A DNA stretch of 8,781 bases, from NCBI GenBank assembly GCA_035560935.1, contig DATMYQ010000385.1:1-8781 (forward strand), written 5' to 3'. Below the pieces are notes generated by a model. It ran no database searches. It was not told the DNA's origin and saw only the letters and a program-made list of their open reading frames with translations. Each line of letters opens with the position of its first letter. Within the stretch, counting starts at the first letter, position 1. The DNA is from DATMYQ01 sp035560935 (GTDB lineage Bacteria > Bacillota > Negativicutes > Sporomusales > Sporomusaceae). A program made the position numbers and the translations under genes. Positions 1-6,221 of this stretch are shown here, in pieces.

Positions 1-2
1 AT

Positions 3-92
3 GTTGAAATGATAAAACTGTTGACAGAATTGGATACGGCAGTCTCATTGGCTATGACTGAGATACAACGAAATTGTAAAGAATCACAATAA
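3..92 (+). CDS. Possible C-terminal end of a truncated upstream gene
   Basis: The window opens inside a + strand frame that stays open from base 3 to a TAA at 90-92. It encodes 29 residues, hydrophilic and probably helical (ending EIQRNCKESQ). The other two + frames stop within the first 15 bases, so this is the only one that could continue from upstream. It would end 8 bases before the stop codon of the convergent aldo/keto reductase, a normal spacing for convergent genes. No family can be recognised from so short a tail. A frame of this length can also be open by chance, so the call is weak. Confidence 0.35.
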   Translation, partial: VEMIKLLTELDTAVSLAMTEIQRNCKESQ

Positions 93-100
93 GCAAAATA

Positions 101-1024
101 TTAATTGGGCTTTGTTTCCCACAAACTAGGAATGATAATCCTACGTTCGATGTTGGGGAAAGTAGCGGTCAATTCTTCCCGGCAAGCGGCGAAAAGATTG
201 GATTTCATGCGGATTGACAAATCAGTTTTCAAGTGTTCCAATGTATCAACGCCAAAGATAATCACGTCAATGAGAGGGTGCGTGTATGCAAATAAAAATG
301 CAGCCTCTGGTCGGGTAAAACCATATCGCTCTATAACCTGGTCGAATTTGCGCAATAGAGTCCCGGCCCGAGCGAGATGGACGGGAAGTTTATTTTCCGG
401 CATCAATAGCAATCCTTGGATAAAAATGCTGCGGGCGAAGACCTGAACGTTATTTTCCCGGGCGATGTGGAAAAAATCTGTATAATCCAGGCGAGTGTCA
501 AAAATATTATAAGGAATCTGGATTATATCCACAAGGCCACTTCTGACTATATCCATTGCCTGGCTAGTTTCGTAAATTGACACGCCGAAATGTTTGATTA
601 GCCTTTCTTGGCGACAAAATTGGAGAGCAGTAATGACATTGGGATTATAGAAATTTTGCGGTGTGTGAAGCAAGTAACCGTAAAGGTAAGATTGCTGAAG
701 TTGTCGGAGAGAAGATAATAGTTCTTCATGGATTTGATTAGTTGTGTCGGAGCGGCTGCTAAACTTTAAATTAGGACGAAGTTTCGATATTAGGTGTATT
801 TGGGAGAGCGCGGTTGAAGCTTCATGATATTGTCCCAGCCTATCTTCTGCGTTCCCGTAGGCAGTGGCAGTATCAATAAAATTTATGCCGGCCGGTATGG
901 CGTGATCAAGTATGGAAAAAACATCGGATAAAGAAGGTTGACCAGTAAAATTATTGATTCCGTAATTCATACCGAATTGTGCGGTTCCTAGACAAAGTGA
1001 CGGTGTTGATGTTTTGGCAGACAT
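101..1024 (-). CDS. Aldo/keto reductase of the surface-glycan-associated type
   Basis: This predicted cytoplasmic NAD(P)H-dependent oxidoreductase has the (beta/alpha)8 fold of the aldo/keto reductase superfamily and reduces or oxidises a carbonyl, probably on a sugar. In the 307-residue protein the catalytic tetrad is visible: D51 and Y56 in FIDTATAYG, K81 in LISKLRP and H120 in YLLHTPQ. The strand motif FGVSIY (146-151) and the segment FARSIFIQGLL (196-206) fit the family. The N-terminus CLGTAQFGMNYG is typical of members found beside nonulosonic acid and polysaccharide genes. An ATG six codons upstream (1042) would give 313 residues, but it lacks a ribosome site, whereas AGGAG lies 10 bases before the ATG at 1024. 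The gene is divergent from the NeuB-led operon and visibly more AT-rich than it. The substrate is unknown; a role in making or editing the same sugar is an inference. Confidence 0.9.
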   Translation of the reverse strand: MSAKTSTPSLCLGTAQFGMNYGINNFTGQPSLSDVFSILDHAIPAGINFIDTATAYGNAEDRLGQYHEASTALSQIHLISKLRPNLKFSSRSDTTNQIHEELLSSLRQLQQSYLYGYLLHTPQNFYNPNVITALQFCRQERLIKHFGVSIYETSQAMDIVRSGLVDIIQIPYNIFDTRLDYTDFFHIARENNVQVFARSIFIQGLLLMPENKLPVHLARAGTLLRKFDQVIERYGFTRPEAAFLFAYTHPLIDVIIFGVDTLEHLKTDLSIRMKSNLFAACREELTATFPNIERRIIIPSLWETKPN

Positions 1025-1034
1025 TGCATAATGG

Positions 1035-1039
1035 CTCCT
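1035..1039 (-). promoter_or_regulatory. Ribosome binding site that decides the aldo/keto reductase start
   Basis: On the - strand AGGAG sits 10 bases before the ATG at 1024 and lies inside the alternative, longer reading that would begin at 1042. The upstream ATG has only AT-rich sequence before it, so the shorter start is preferred. Confidence 0.5.
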
Positions 1040-1057
1040 CATATAAAATATGAATTC

Positions 1058-1086
1058 ATTTTACAAGACGGTGCAGGAAAACACAA
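1058..1086 (-). promoter_or_regulatory. Candidate promoter for the aldo/keto reductase
   Basis: Read on the - strand, TTGTGT (1081-1086) and TAAAAT (1058-1063) are separated by 17 bases. The -10 matches TATAAT at five of six positions; the -35 matches only its TTG. The expected start site would leave a leader of roughly 25 bases before the preferred ATG. It is plausible by position and spacing but weak by consensus. Confidence 0.3.
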
Positions 1087-1122
1087 CCAGGTGTGGAAAT
1101 ACTTCCAGGGCTTAAAGAGTGT

Positions 1123-1153
1123 TTGTAAAACTGTCCGCAGTGCTCGAAATAAT
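1123..1153 (+). promoter_or_regulatory. Candidate promoter for the NeuB-led operon
   Basis: TTGTAA (1123-1128) matches the -35 consensus at four of six positions and AATAAT (1148-1153) matches the -10 at five of six, but the spacer is 19 bases, longer than ideal. It lies about 55 bases upstream of the first gene of the operon, in the only noncoding stretch available for its promoter. I see no clear operator, riboswitch or terminator hairpin in the gap 1025-1206. Confidence 0.25.
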
Positions 1154-1206
1154 AGGCAACAGATGCAAATCTGGCCGTGTTTTTTGTGAGAAAAGAGGAA
1201 TGAAAA

Positions 1207-2067
1207 ATGGGAGAAACACTATTTGTAGCCGAAGTATCAAGCAATCATCATGCGGACCTTGATCGCTGCCGGCAGTTTATTGATGTGGCGGCAGACATAG
1301 GTTGCCGCGCGGTCAAATTTCAGCTGTTTAAAATCAAAGAATTGTTTGCTCCGCAGATTTTGCAACGTAGCGCTCTTCATCGTGAACGGCAACAGTGGGA
1401 ACTGCCGGTAAACTTTTTGCCGGAATTAGTTCGGCGCTGCCGGGAGAAAAATGTGCAGTTTGGCTGTACGCCATTTTATCTGGACGCAGTGGACGAATTG
1501 GAGCCTCACGTGGATTTCTACAAAATCGCCTCTTATGAGTTGTTGTGGGATGATTTGCTGCGCCGGTGCGCAGCGACTGGAAAACCGATTGTATTGTCCA
1601 CTGGTATGGCGGATCTGACGGAAACCCGGCATGCTGTTGCGGTATTGCGTGAAGCCGGCTGTTGCCGGCTGACCTTGCTGCATTGTGCTTCTGTCTATCC
1701 GGTCCGGTCAAATCAGTGCAATTTACAGGTGTTGGAAACGTTGCGCCGGAATTTTGACTGCCCGGTGGGTTGGTCTGATCATAGCGCCTGTCCGGACGTC
1801 ATTTTCAGAGCGGTGCATCGCTGGCAGGCTGATATGATCGAGTTTCATTTGGATTTGGACGGTCAGGGAGCAGAATATTCGTTTGGACATTGTTGGTTGC
1901 CGCCAGCGATACGCCATGTTATCACATCGGTAAACAACGGCATTGATGCTGATGGAGACGCTTGTAAACGGCCCAGCGCAGCTGAACGGAAAGAACGGGA
2001 GTGGCGGGCTGATCCGATAGACGGATTGCGACCGCTGCTGCCTATTCGCGATTCGTGGAAAGGATGA
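1207..2067 (+). CDS. NeuB-family nonulosonic acid synthase lacking the SAF domain
   Basis: NeuB-family enzymes condense phosphoenolpyruvate with an aldose to make a 2-keto-3-deoxy (nonulosonic) acid in the cytoplasm. This 286-residue protein carries the TIM-barrel signatures in order: AEVSSNHHADL (8-18), VKFQ (36-39), CTPF (87-90), KIASYEL (106-112), STGMA (131-135), LLHCASVYP (157-165) and GWSDHS (188-193). The metal/PEP region reads IEFHLDLDG (211-219) then GAEYSFGHCWLP (221-232), where standard NeuB has EKH and GPDH-type motifs. The usual members are about 340-350 residues because of a C-terminal antifreeze-like (SAF) domain; here the chain ends shortly after the barrel with WRADPIDGLRP (266-276). 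The ATG follows AGAGGA by 7 bases. The gene opens the operon; the next gene starts 5 bases after its stop. The acceptor sugar is not deducible; the subfamily motifs suggest it is not plain N-acetylmannosamine. Confidence 0.85.
   Translation: MGETLFVAEVSSNHHADLDRCRQFIDVAADIGCRAVKFQLFKIKELFAPQILQRSALHRERQQWELPVNFLPELVRRCREKNVQFGCTPFYLDAVDELEPHVDFYKIASYELLWDDLLRRCAATGKPIVLSTGMADLTETRHAVAVLREAGCCRLTLLHCASVYPVRSNQCNLQVLETLRRNFDCPVGWSDHSACPDVIFRAVHRWQADMIEFHLDLDGQGAEYSFGHCWLPPAIRHVITSVNNGIDADGDACKRPSAAERKEREWRADPIDGLRPLLPIRDSWKG
2057..2064 (+). promoter_or_regulatory. Ribosome binding site deciding the aminotransferase start
   Basis: GGAAAGGA lies 8 bases before the ATG at 2073. Two upstream in-frame candidates, a GTG at 2055 and an ATG at 2064, overlap or abut this site and would lack a ribosome site of their own, so 2073 is preferred. 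The site lies inside the last codons of the NeuB-like gene, which suits translational coupling. Confidence 0.6.
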
Positions 2068-2072
2068 TAAAT

Positions 2073-3380
2073 ATGAACGGACAGGATTTGTACCGGCAGG
2101 CAAAACGCCGTATTCCCGGCGGGACACAGCTGTTGTCCAAGCGGCCGGAACTGTTTTTGCCGGACTGTTGGCCACCGTATTATCGTCAGGCCAGCGGTAG
2201 CAGAATTGAAGATATAGATGGCAATTGGTATACTGACATGAGTATGATGGGAGTCGGAGCCTGTATTCTCGGCTATGCGGATCCGGAAGTTGATGACGCC
2301 GTAAAGGCGGCAATCACCGCTGGCGTCCAGTGTACGTTGAATGCGCCGGAGGAAGTCGAACTGGCCGACCTCTTGTGTGAACTGCATCCCTGGGCTGATA
2401 TGGTCCGTTATACCCGCAGTGGCGGTGAAGCGATGGCGATGGCGGTACGGATTGCCCGGGCTCATACCGGCCGGGACAAAGTGGCTTTTTGTGGTTATCA
2501 TGGCTGGAGTGACTGGTATCTGGCCGCGAACCTGGGCAACGGCGATGCGTTGGATGATTCGCTGATTCCCGGGCTGCCGCCGGCTGGCGTACCGCGTGGC
2601 CTGGCCGGCACTGCGTTTCCGTTTCATTACAACCAGATCGAGGAACTGGAAGCCATTGTCGCCGGTCACGGCCGGGAACTGGCGGCCATTGTAATGGAGC
2701 CACGACGCAGTCAGGAACCGGCGCCCGGCTTCCTGGAAAGCGTGCGGAGGATTGCCGACCAGTTGGGGACGGTGCTGATTTTCGATGAAATCACTACCGG
2801 GTTCCGGATGACAGCCGGCGGGATTCATTTGTTGTACGGCGTACAGCCGGATATGGCTGTGTTGGCCAAAGCGATGGCTAACGGGTACGCGATGGCGGCG
2901 GTGATCGGTAAAGAACCGGTGATGGACAACGCACAGGCCAGTTTTATCAGCAGCACCAACTGGACGGAGCGGATCGGTCCGACGGCAGCGCTGGCGACCA
3001 TACGCAAGTATCGGCGGATCAACGCGGCGGAACATTTGCAGGCTATTGGTCAAGCGGTGATGGACGGCTGGCAGGCAGCGGCGGTCAAGAACGGCTTGCG
3101 TCTGCATGTAGAGGGTTTACCCAGCCTGAATCATTTTTGTCTGGAATACGACGATGAATTGACGCTGACCACCCTGTTTACTCAGCGCATGCTGCAGCGG
3201 GGCTACTTGGCCTATAGCCAGTTTAAAGCCTCGTTGTCTCATACCGAGGATGATGTGGCCGCCTACCTGACGGCTGTTGGTGAGGTTTTCGCTGAGCTAG
3301 CCGAGGCGGTTGACCGAAATGATGCGGAGAAACGCCTCCAGGGGCCGCCGGCCCGCCGAGGCTTTTACCGCTTGGCATGA
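2073..3380 (+). CDS. PLP-dependent class III aminotransferase, HemL-like
   Basis: This 435-residue cytoplasmic enzyme belongs to the fold-type I, class III aminotransferases and resembles glutamate-1-semialdehyde aminomutase (HemL). The start MNGQDLYRQAKRRIPGG is the usual HemL-like N-terminus. Visible PLP features are SGGEA (116-120, phosphate region), YHGW (142-145, ring stacking), E209 in IVMEP, D238 in LIFDEITTGFR (PLP nitrogen) and the Schiff-base lysine K266 in LAKAMANG. The segment STNWTERIGPTAALAT (294-309) replaces the TLSGNP-type loop of true HemL and is typical, as I recall, of members in glycan clusters. The context (NeuB-like before, PseG-like after) argues for transamination of a keto sugar or a related intermediate rather than for tetrapyrrole synthesis. 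The stop overlaps the next start as ATGA. The fold and cofactor are secure; the substrate is inferred. Confidence 0.88.
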   Translation: MNGQDLYRQAKRRIPGGTQLLSKRPELFLPDCWPPYYRQASGSRIEDIDGNWYTDMSMMGVGACILGYADPEVDDAVKAAITAGVQCTLNAPEEVELADLLCELHPWADMVRYTRSGGEAMAMAVRIARAHTGRDKVAFCGYHGWSDWYLAANLGNGDALDDSLIPGLPPAGVPRGLAGTAFPFHYNQIEELEAIVAGHGRELAAIVMEPRRSQEPAPGFLESVRRIADQLGTVLIFDEITTGFRMTAGGIHLLYGVQPDMAVLAKAMANGYAMAAVIGKEPVMDNAQASFISSTNWTERIGPTAALATIRKYRRINAAEHLQAIGQAVMDGWQAAAVKNGLRLHVEGLPSLNHFCLEYDDELTLTTLFTQRMLQRGYLAYSQFKASLSHTEDDVAAYLTAVGEVFAELAEAVDRNDAEKRLQGPPARRGFYRLA

Positions 3381-4471
3381 ACGGAGCGCAAAATTGCGAA
3401 GTGCTGATCCGCTGCGATGCTAACGCACGGGTAGGAATGGGCCATGCCGTGCGTTGCTTGGCTTTGGCGGATGAGTTGACCAAGAGGGACTGCCGGGTGC
3501 GGTTCGCGCTGCGCAATAGCGCAGTGGGGGCATCCTTGGCCGGTGATGCCGGTTATACAGTATATGAAGATCCGGAAGCACCGGGACCAAACGACGCGGA
3601 CTGCGGTACGATCTGGCTGGACAGTCTTTTGGACGAGTTGGGTATAACGGTGCTGGTGTTAGATATTCGCGACAGTTTGCCGCTGGCCTGGTTGCGGCAA
3701 TTGCGGCAGCGTTCGCCGGCTTTGTTGATCGTTGTGATCGACGATCCCAGTGAACGCCGTCTCGCCGCTGACTTGGCCTTTTATCCGCCGACTCCGGCGG
3801 CTCTGCGGCTGACGTGGCCGGATTTTAACGGGTTGCTGCGTTGTGGCTGGGATTGGGTGATGTTGCGGCCGGCGTTTGCCGCAAGGACTCATCTGGGATT
3901 AGCAGACACCCCCCATACTTCACCGCCCCGGCTGCTGGTTACTATGGGTGGTAGTGATCCCGCCGGGATGACACTGTTGGCGGTGGATGCGTTGGCCTGT
4001 CTGCCGGAAGCATTTGAACCGGTACTGGTGCTGGGCAAGGCTTTTGTTCATGACAACGTCTTGGATCAACGGCTGGCCGCTTTGTCCCGGCCATTTACCG
4101 TGTATCGGAACGTGACCGATATGGCGGCGCTGATGCGTGAATGTCAGTTGGCTTTGGCGGCTTTTGGCGTGACGGCGTATGAACTGGCTGCCTGCGGAGT
4201 ACCGGCGTTATATTTAGCGCTGACGCCAGAACATGCCGACGCTTGCTGCGGTCTGGCAACGGCCGGTGCGGCAGTTTGCCTGGGATTGGCGCAGGAGACG
4301 ACTGCGGCGGCCGTCGGCGACGCTGTCCGGGACCTGTTGCGCGATCCAATGCGTTGCCACGAAATCTCCCGGCGGGCGGCCGCGTTAATTGACGGACGGG
4401 GCGTGGTCCGGATTGCCGCTGATATCCTGGCGATGTTCACGCGACGGGAAACCGGCGACTCATACTCCTGA
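3377..4471 (+). CDS. PseG-like GT-B fold protein (nucleotide-sugar hydrolase or transferase)
   Basis: PseG removes UDP from UDP-2,4-diacetamido-2,4,6-trideoxy-L-altrose before the PEP condensation step of pseudaminic acid synthesis. This 364-residue homologue keeps the N-terminal IRCDANARVGMGHAVRCLAL (11-30) with the GxGH histidine H23 that corresponds to the catalytic histidine of PseG. It also keeps CGWDWVMLRPAF (156-167), LLVTMGGSDPAG (186-197) and VTAYELAACGVPALYL (265-280). The following segment TPEHAD (283-288) stands where PseG proteins usually have an NQ pair in the nucleotide-binding loop, and the usual GG before the TxYE motif is FG. The start overlaps the aminotransferase stop (ATGA) and has no good ribosome site, so translation is probably coupled. 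The gene is the most GC-rich in the window (41/60 at 4321-4380). A nucleotide-sugar hydrolase is the first guess; a related glycosyltransferase is possible. Confidence 0.75.
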   Translation: MNGAQNCEVLIRCDANARVGMGHAVRCLALADELTKRDCRVRFALRNSAVGASLAGDAGYTVYEDPEAPGPNDADCGTIWLDSLLDELGITVLVLDIRDSLPLAWLRQLRQRSPALLIVVIDDPSERRLAADLAFYPPTPAALRLTWPDFNGLLRCGWDWVMLRPAFAARTHLGLADTPHTSPPRLLVTMGGSDPAGMTLLAVDALACLPEAFEPVLVLGKAFVHDNVLDQRLAALSRPFTVYRNVTDMAALMRECQLALAAFGVTAYELAACGVPALYLALTPEHADACCGLATAGAAVCLGLAQETTAAAVGDAVRDLLRDPMRCHEISRRAAALIDGRGVVRIAADILAMFTRRETGDSYS

Positions 4472-4501
4472 ATACATAAATAGTGCAAAGGGGAACCATA
4501 A

Positions 4502-5398
4502 ATGAATCAAATGGTGGAGTGGCAACAACATCGGGGACCTGCTGTGGCGGCCGCCAACGGGGTTGATATTATTGAATGTGAGACTTGTGGTTTTAAACAT
4601 GCGATACCGATTCCCACACCGGTTGAACTGGCGGCTACTTATAGCGGCCAGCCGTTTGTCAGCGTACCAGATGACCGGGAAGGCGAATGGCTGCAAAACG
4701 TTTATCGGGATCGGTACGAGACGCTGGAGGAGTTATTGCCGGCAGAGCGGCGACGTTTATTGGATATCGGCAGCGGCGCCGGCACTTTTTTGCTGTGCGG
4801 ACAGGAACGGAACTGGCAGGTGAGAGGGATCGAACCTTGTGCAGAATTGGCGGCATACTCGCGACAGCAAGGGCTGGACGTGATGACCGGATTTTTTGAT
4901 TCGGTAACGGTGGCGGAACTGGTGCTGGCCGATGCTGTTGCCATCAATGAGGTACTTGAGCATATTCCGGCGCCGATTGAATTCCTGCAGTTGGCGACTT
5001 CGCTTTTGCAGGCCGGAGGTATACTGACAGTGACTGTGGCCAATGAATTTAATCCGCTGCAGACTGCCTACCGCCAAATTCGGGAGGTTCCGCCCTGGTG
5101 GCTGGTCCCGCCGGTACATGTGAACTATTTTGACACCCGCTCCCTGCCGCAGCTCTTGGGTCGCCTGGGTTATGACGTCCTGCACGTGGAGGCCACTTTT
5201 CCTATCGATATGTTTTTGCTGATGGGAGAAGAGTATCTGGGAAATCTGGCGTTAGGCGGACAATGTCATGAACGCCGGCGCACGTTTGAACTCAACATGC
5301 GGGCTGGCGGACAAAATAGCGTGAAACGGGCTTTGTACCGTAAAATGGCCGAAATCGGCTTGGGACGGGAAGTAACGGTATATGCCCGCAAGTATTGA
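4502..5398 (+). CDS. Class I SAM-dependent methyltransferase, sugar C-methyltransferase-like
   Basis: This 298-residue cytoplasmic protein has a Rossmann methyltransferase core: motif I LLDIGSGAGTFLL (86-98), the acidic ribose-binding residue E111 in VRGIEP, and the post-core motif INEVLEHIP (148-156). PPVHVNYF (203-210) resembles the HxNYF-type motif of sugar-cluster methyltransferases. The N-terminus has one CxxC pair, IIECETCGFKHAIPIPTP (23-40), similar to the second half of the zinc-binding region of sugar C-methyltransferases of the TylC3/NovU type; the first CxxC is missing. The ATG follows AAGGGG by 8 bases. It starts 30 bases after the PseG-like gene and ends 31 bases before the next gene. 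In this operon it probably methylates the sugar or its precursor, on carbon or oxygen. The methyltransferase call is secure; the target is not. Confidence 0.85.
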   Translation: MNQMVEWQQHRGPAVAAANGVDIIECETCGFKHAIPIPTPVELAATYSGQPFVSVPDDREGEWLQNVYRDRYETLEELLPAERRRLLDIGSGAGTFLLCGQERNWQVRGIEPCAELAAYSRQQGLDVMTGFFDSVTVAELVLADAVAINEVLEHIPAPIEFLQLATSLLQAGGILTVTVANEFNPLQTAYRQIREVPPWWLVPPVHVNYFDTRSLPQLLGRLGYDVLHVEATFPIDMFLLMGEEYLGNLALGGQCHERRRTFELNMRAGGQNSVKRALYRKMAEIGLGREVTVYARKY

Positions 5399-5417
5399 GA
5401 AAAGGAAATAAACACGG

Positions 5418-5423
5418 AAAGGA
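5418..5423 (+). promoter_or_regulatory. Ribosome binding site deciding the first SDR start
   Basis: AAAGGA lies 6 bases before the ATG at 5430. An in-frame ATG two codons upstream (5424) directly abuts this site and could not use it, so 5430 is the better start. Confidence 0.55.
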
Positions 5424-5429
5424 ATGTCT

Positions 5430-6221
5430 ATGCTTAACTTGCGTGATATGAAAGTGGTGATCACCGGTGCTGCCAGCGGTCTGGGAGCGGCGCTGGCCCG
5501 GGGCTTTGCCGCCCGGGGCTGTCAACTGGCGCTGAGCGCGCTGCAACCAGTGCCTTTAGAGCAATTGACCAGAGAACTCGCTAGTGTTACGGGGCTGGTC
5601 CGCAGTATGTCCGGCGATTTTCGTGACCTAACCGTGGTCAAACGCTTTGCAGACTTTATTTTGCGAGAGTTCACTCATGTGGATATCCTGATCAATAACG
5701 CCGCGATGATTGTTCCAGGTCGTATTGGGCATAGCGATTTTGCCAACTGGCAGGATGTATTGCAGGTGAATTTGACAGCACCCTGTTTGCTGGTCAATGA
5801 TTTGGCGGCGGCGATGAACGAACGCAGCGCCAGTCCGCTGGTGGTGAATATCGCGTCGGTGGCGGCGCTGCAGGGGGCTCCCTATGAAGCGTCCTACGTG
5901 GTGGCTAAGTCCGGATTGCTGGGCTTGACCGCAGCCATCAATGAAGAATTCCGCATGTATGGCCGTTTGCGGGCCATGACGCTCTGCCCCGGCAATATGG
6001 ATACGGCTATTTGGCCGTCGACCGAGGGCTGGCCGGGGATTTCCCGCACGCCGAGGGATCGCTTGATGGATCCTATCACGGTAACGCAGTCATTGATCCG
6101 GATGATTGAAGTGAGTGATGAAATTGATATCACTCAAATGGTTTTGACACCACGTAAAGATATCAACGGCTCGGAACCGTTGGAAAACCCTATTTTCAGC
6201 AAAAAGGAGATTGGAAAATGA
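5430..6221 (+). CDS. Short-chain dehydrogenase/reductase (SDR), classical type
   Basis: This 263-residue NAD(P)-dependent oxidoreductase acts on an alcohol/ketone pair. The cofactor motif TGAASGLG is at 12-19, NNAA (89-92) stands for the usual NNAG, and the catalytic set is N115, S143, Y156 and K160 (YVVAK), with S-to-Y spacing of 13 as in classical SDRs. After CPGNMDT (186-192) the substrate region is rich in Trp and Pro (IWPSTEGWPGISRTP, 194-208), unlike the FabG-like SDR at the end of the operon. There is no membrane segment or signal peptide. The stop overlaps the DXS-like start as ATGA, so the two are probably made in step and may act in sequence. The substrate is unknown; a role oxidising or reducing the sugar next to the ThDP step is inferred. 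Confidence 0.88.
   Translation: MLNLRDMKVVITGAASGLGAALARGFAARGCQLALSALQPVPLEQLTRELASVTGLVRSMSGDFRDLTVVKRFADFILREFTHVDILINNAAMIVPGRIGHSDFANWQDVLQVNLTAPCLLVNDLAAAMNERSASPLVVNIASVAALQGAPYEASYVVAKSGLLGLTAAINEEFRMYGRLRAMTLCPGNMDTAIWPSTEGWPGISRTPRDRLMDPITVTQSLIRMIEVSDEIDITQMVLTPRKDINGSEPLENPIFSKKEIGK

Noticed and set aside
105..446. + strand open frame of 113 codons opposite the aldo/keto reductase
   Set aside because: It lies wholly within the reductase gene on the other strand, has no ribosome site and no family signature.
1056..1244. Short - strand frame (62 codons) and a GTG-started + frame near 1091 in the divergent gap
   Set aside because: Both lack ribosome sites and recognisable sequence. 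The first runs into the NeuB-like gene and the second ends before it, so the gap is better read as regulatory.
1651..1670. Repeated GCCGGCTG-type words
   Set aside because: Such GCCGG words recur throughout the GC-rich coding sequence as ordinary codons; there is no regular spacing or hairpin of terminator type.
1990..2067. NeuB shortened by a frameshift or premature stop
   Set aside because: The next gene starts 5 bases after the stop and no frame contains SAF-like sequence, so the short form appears native.
1863..3107. Long - strand open frame of 414 codons
   Set aside because: It lies antisense to the NeuB-like and aminotransferase genes, both of which have strong family motifs; its product is low-complexity in character (rich in Arg, His, Gln and Pro) and shows no recognisable domain. 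It is a shadow of GC-biased codons.
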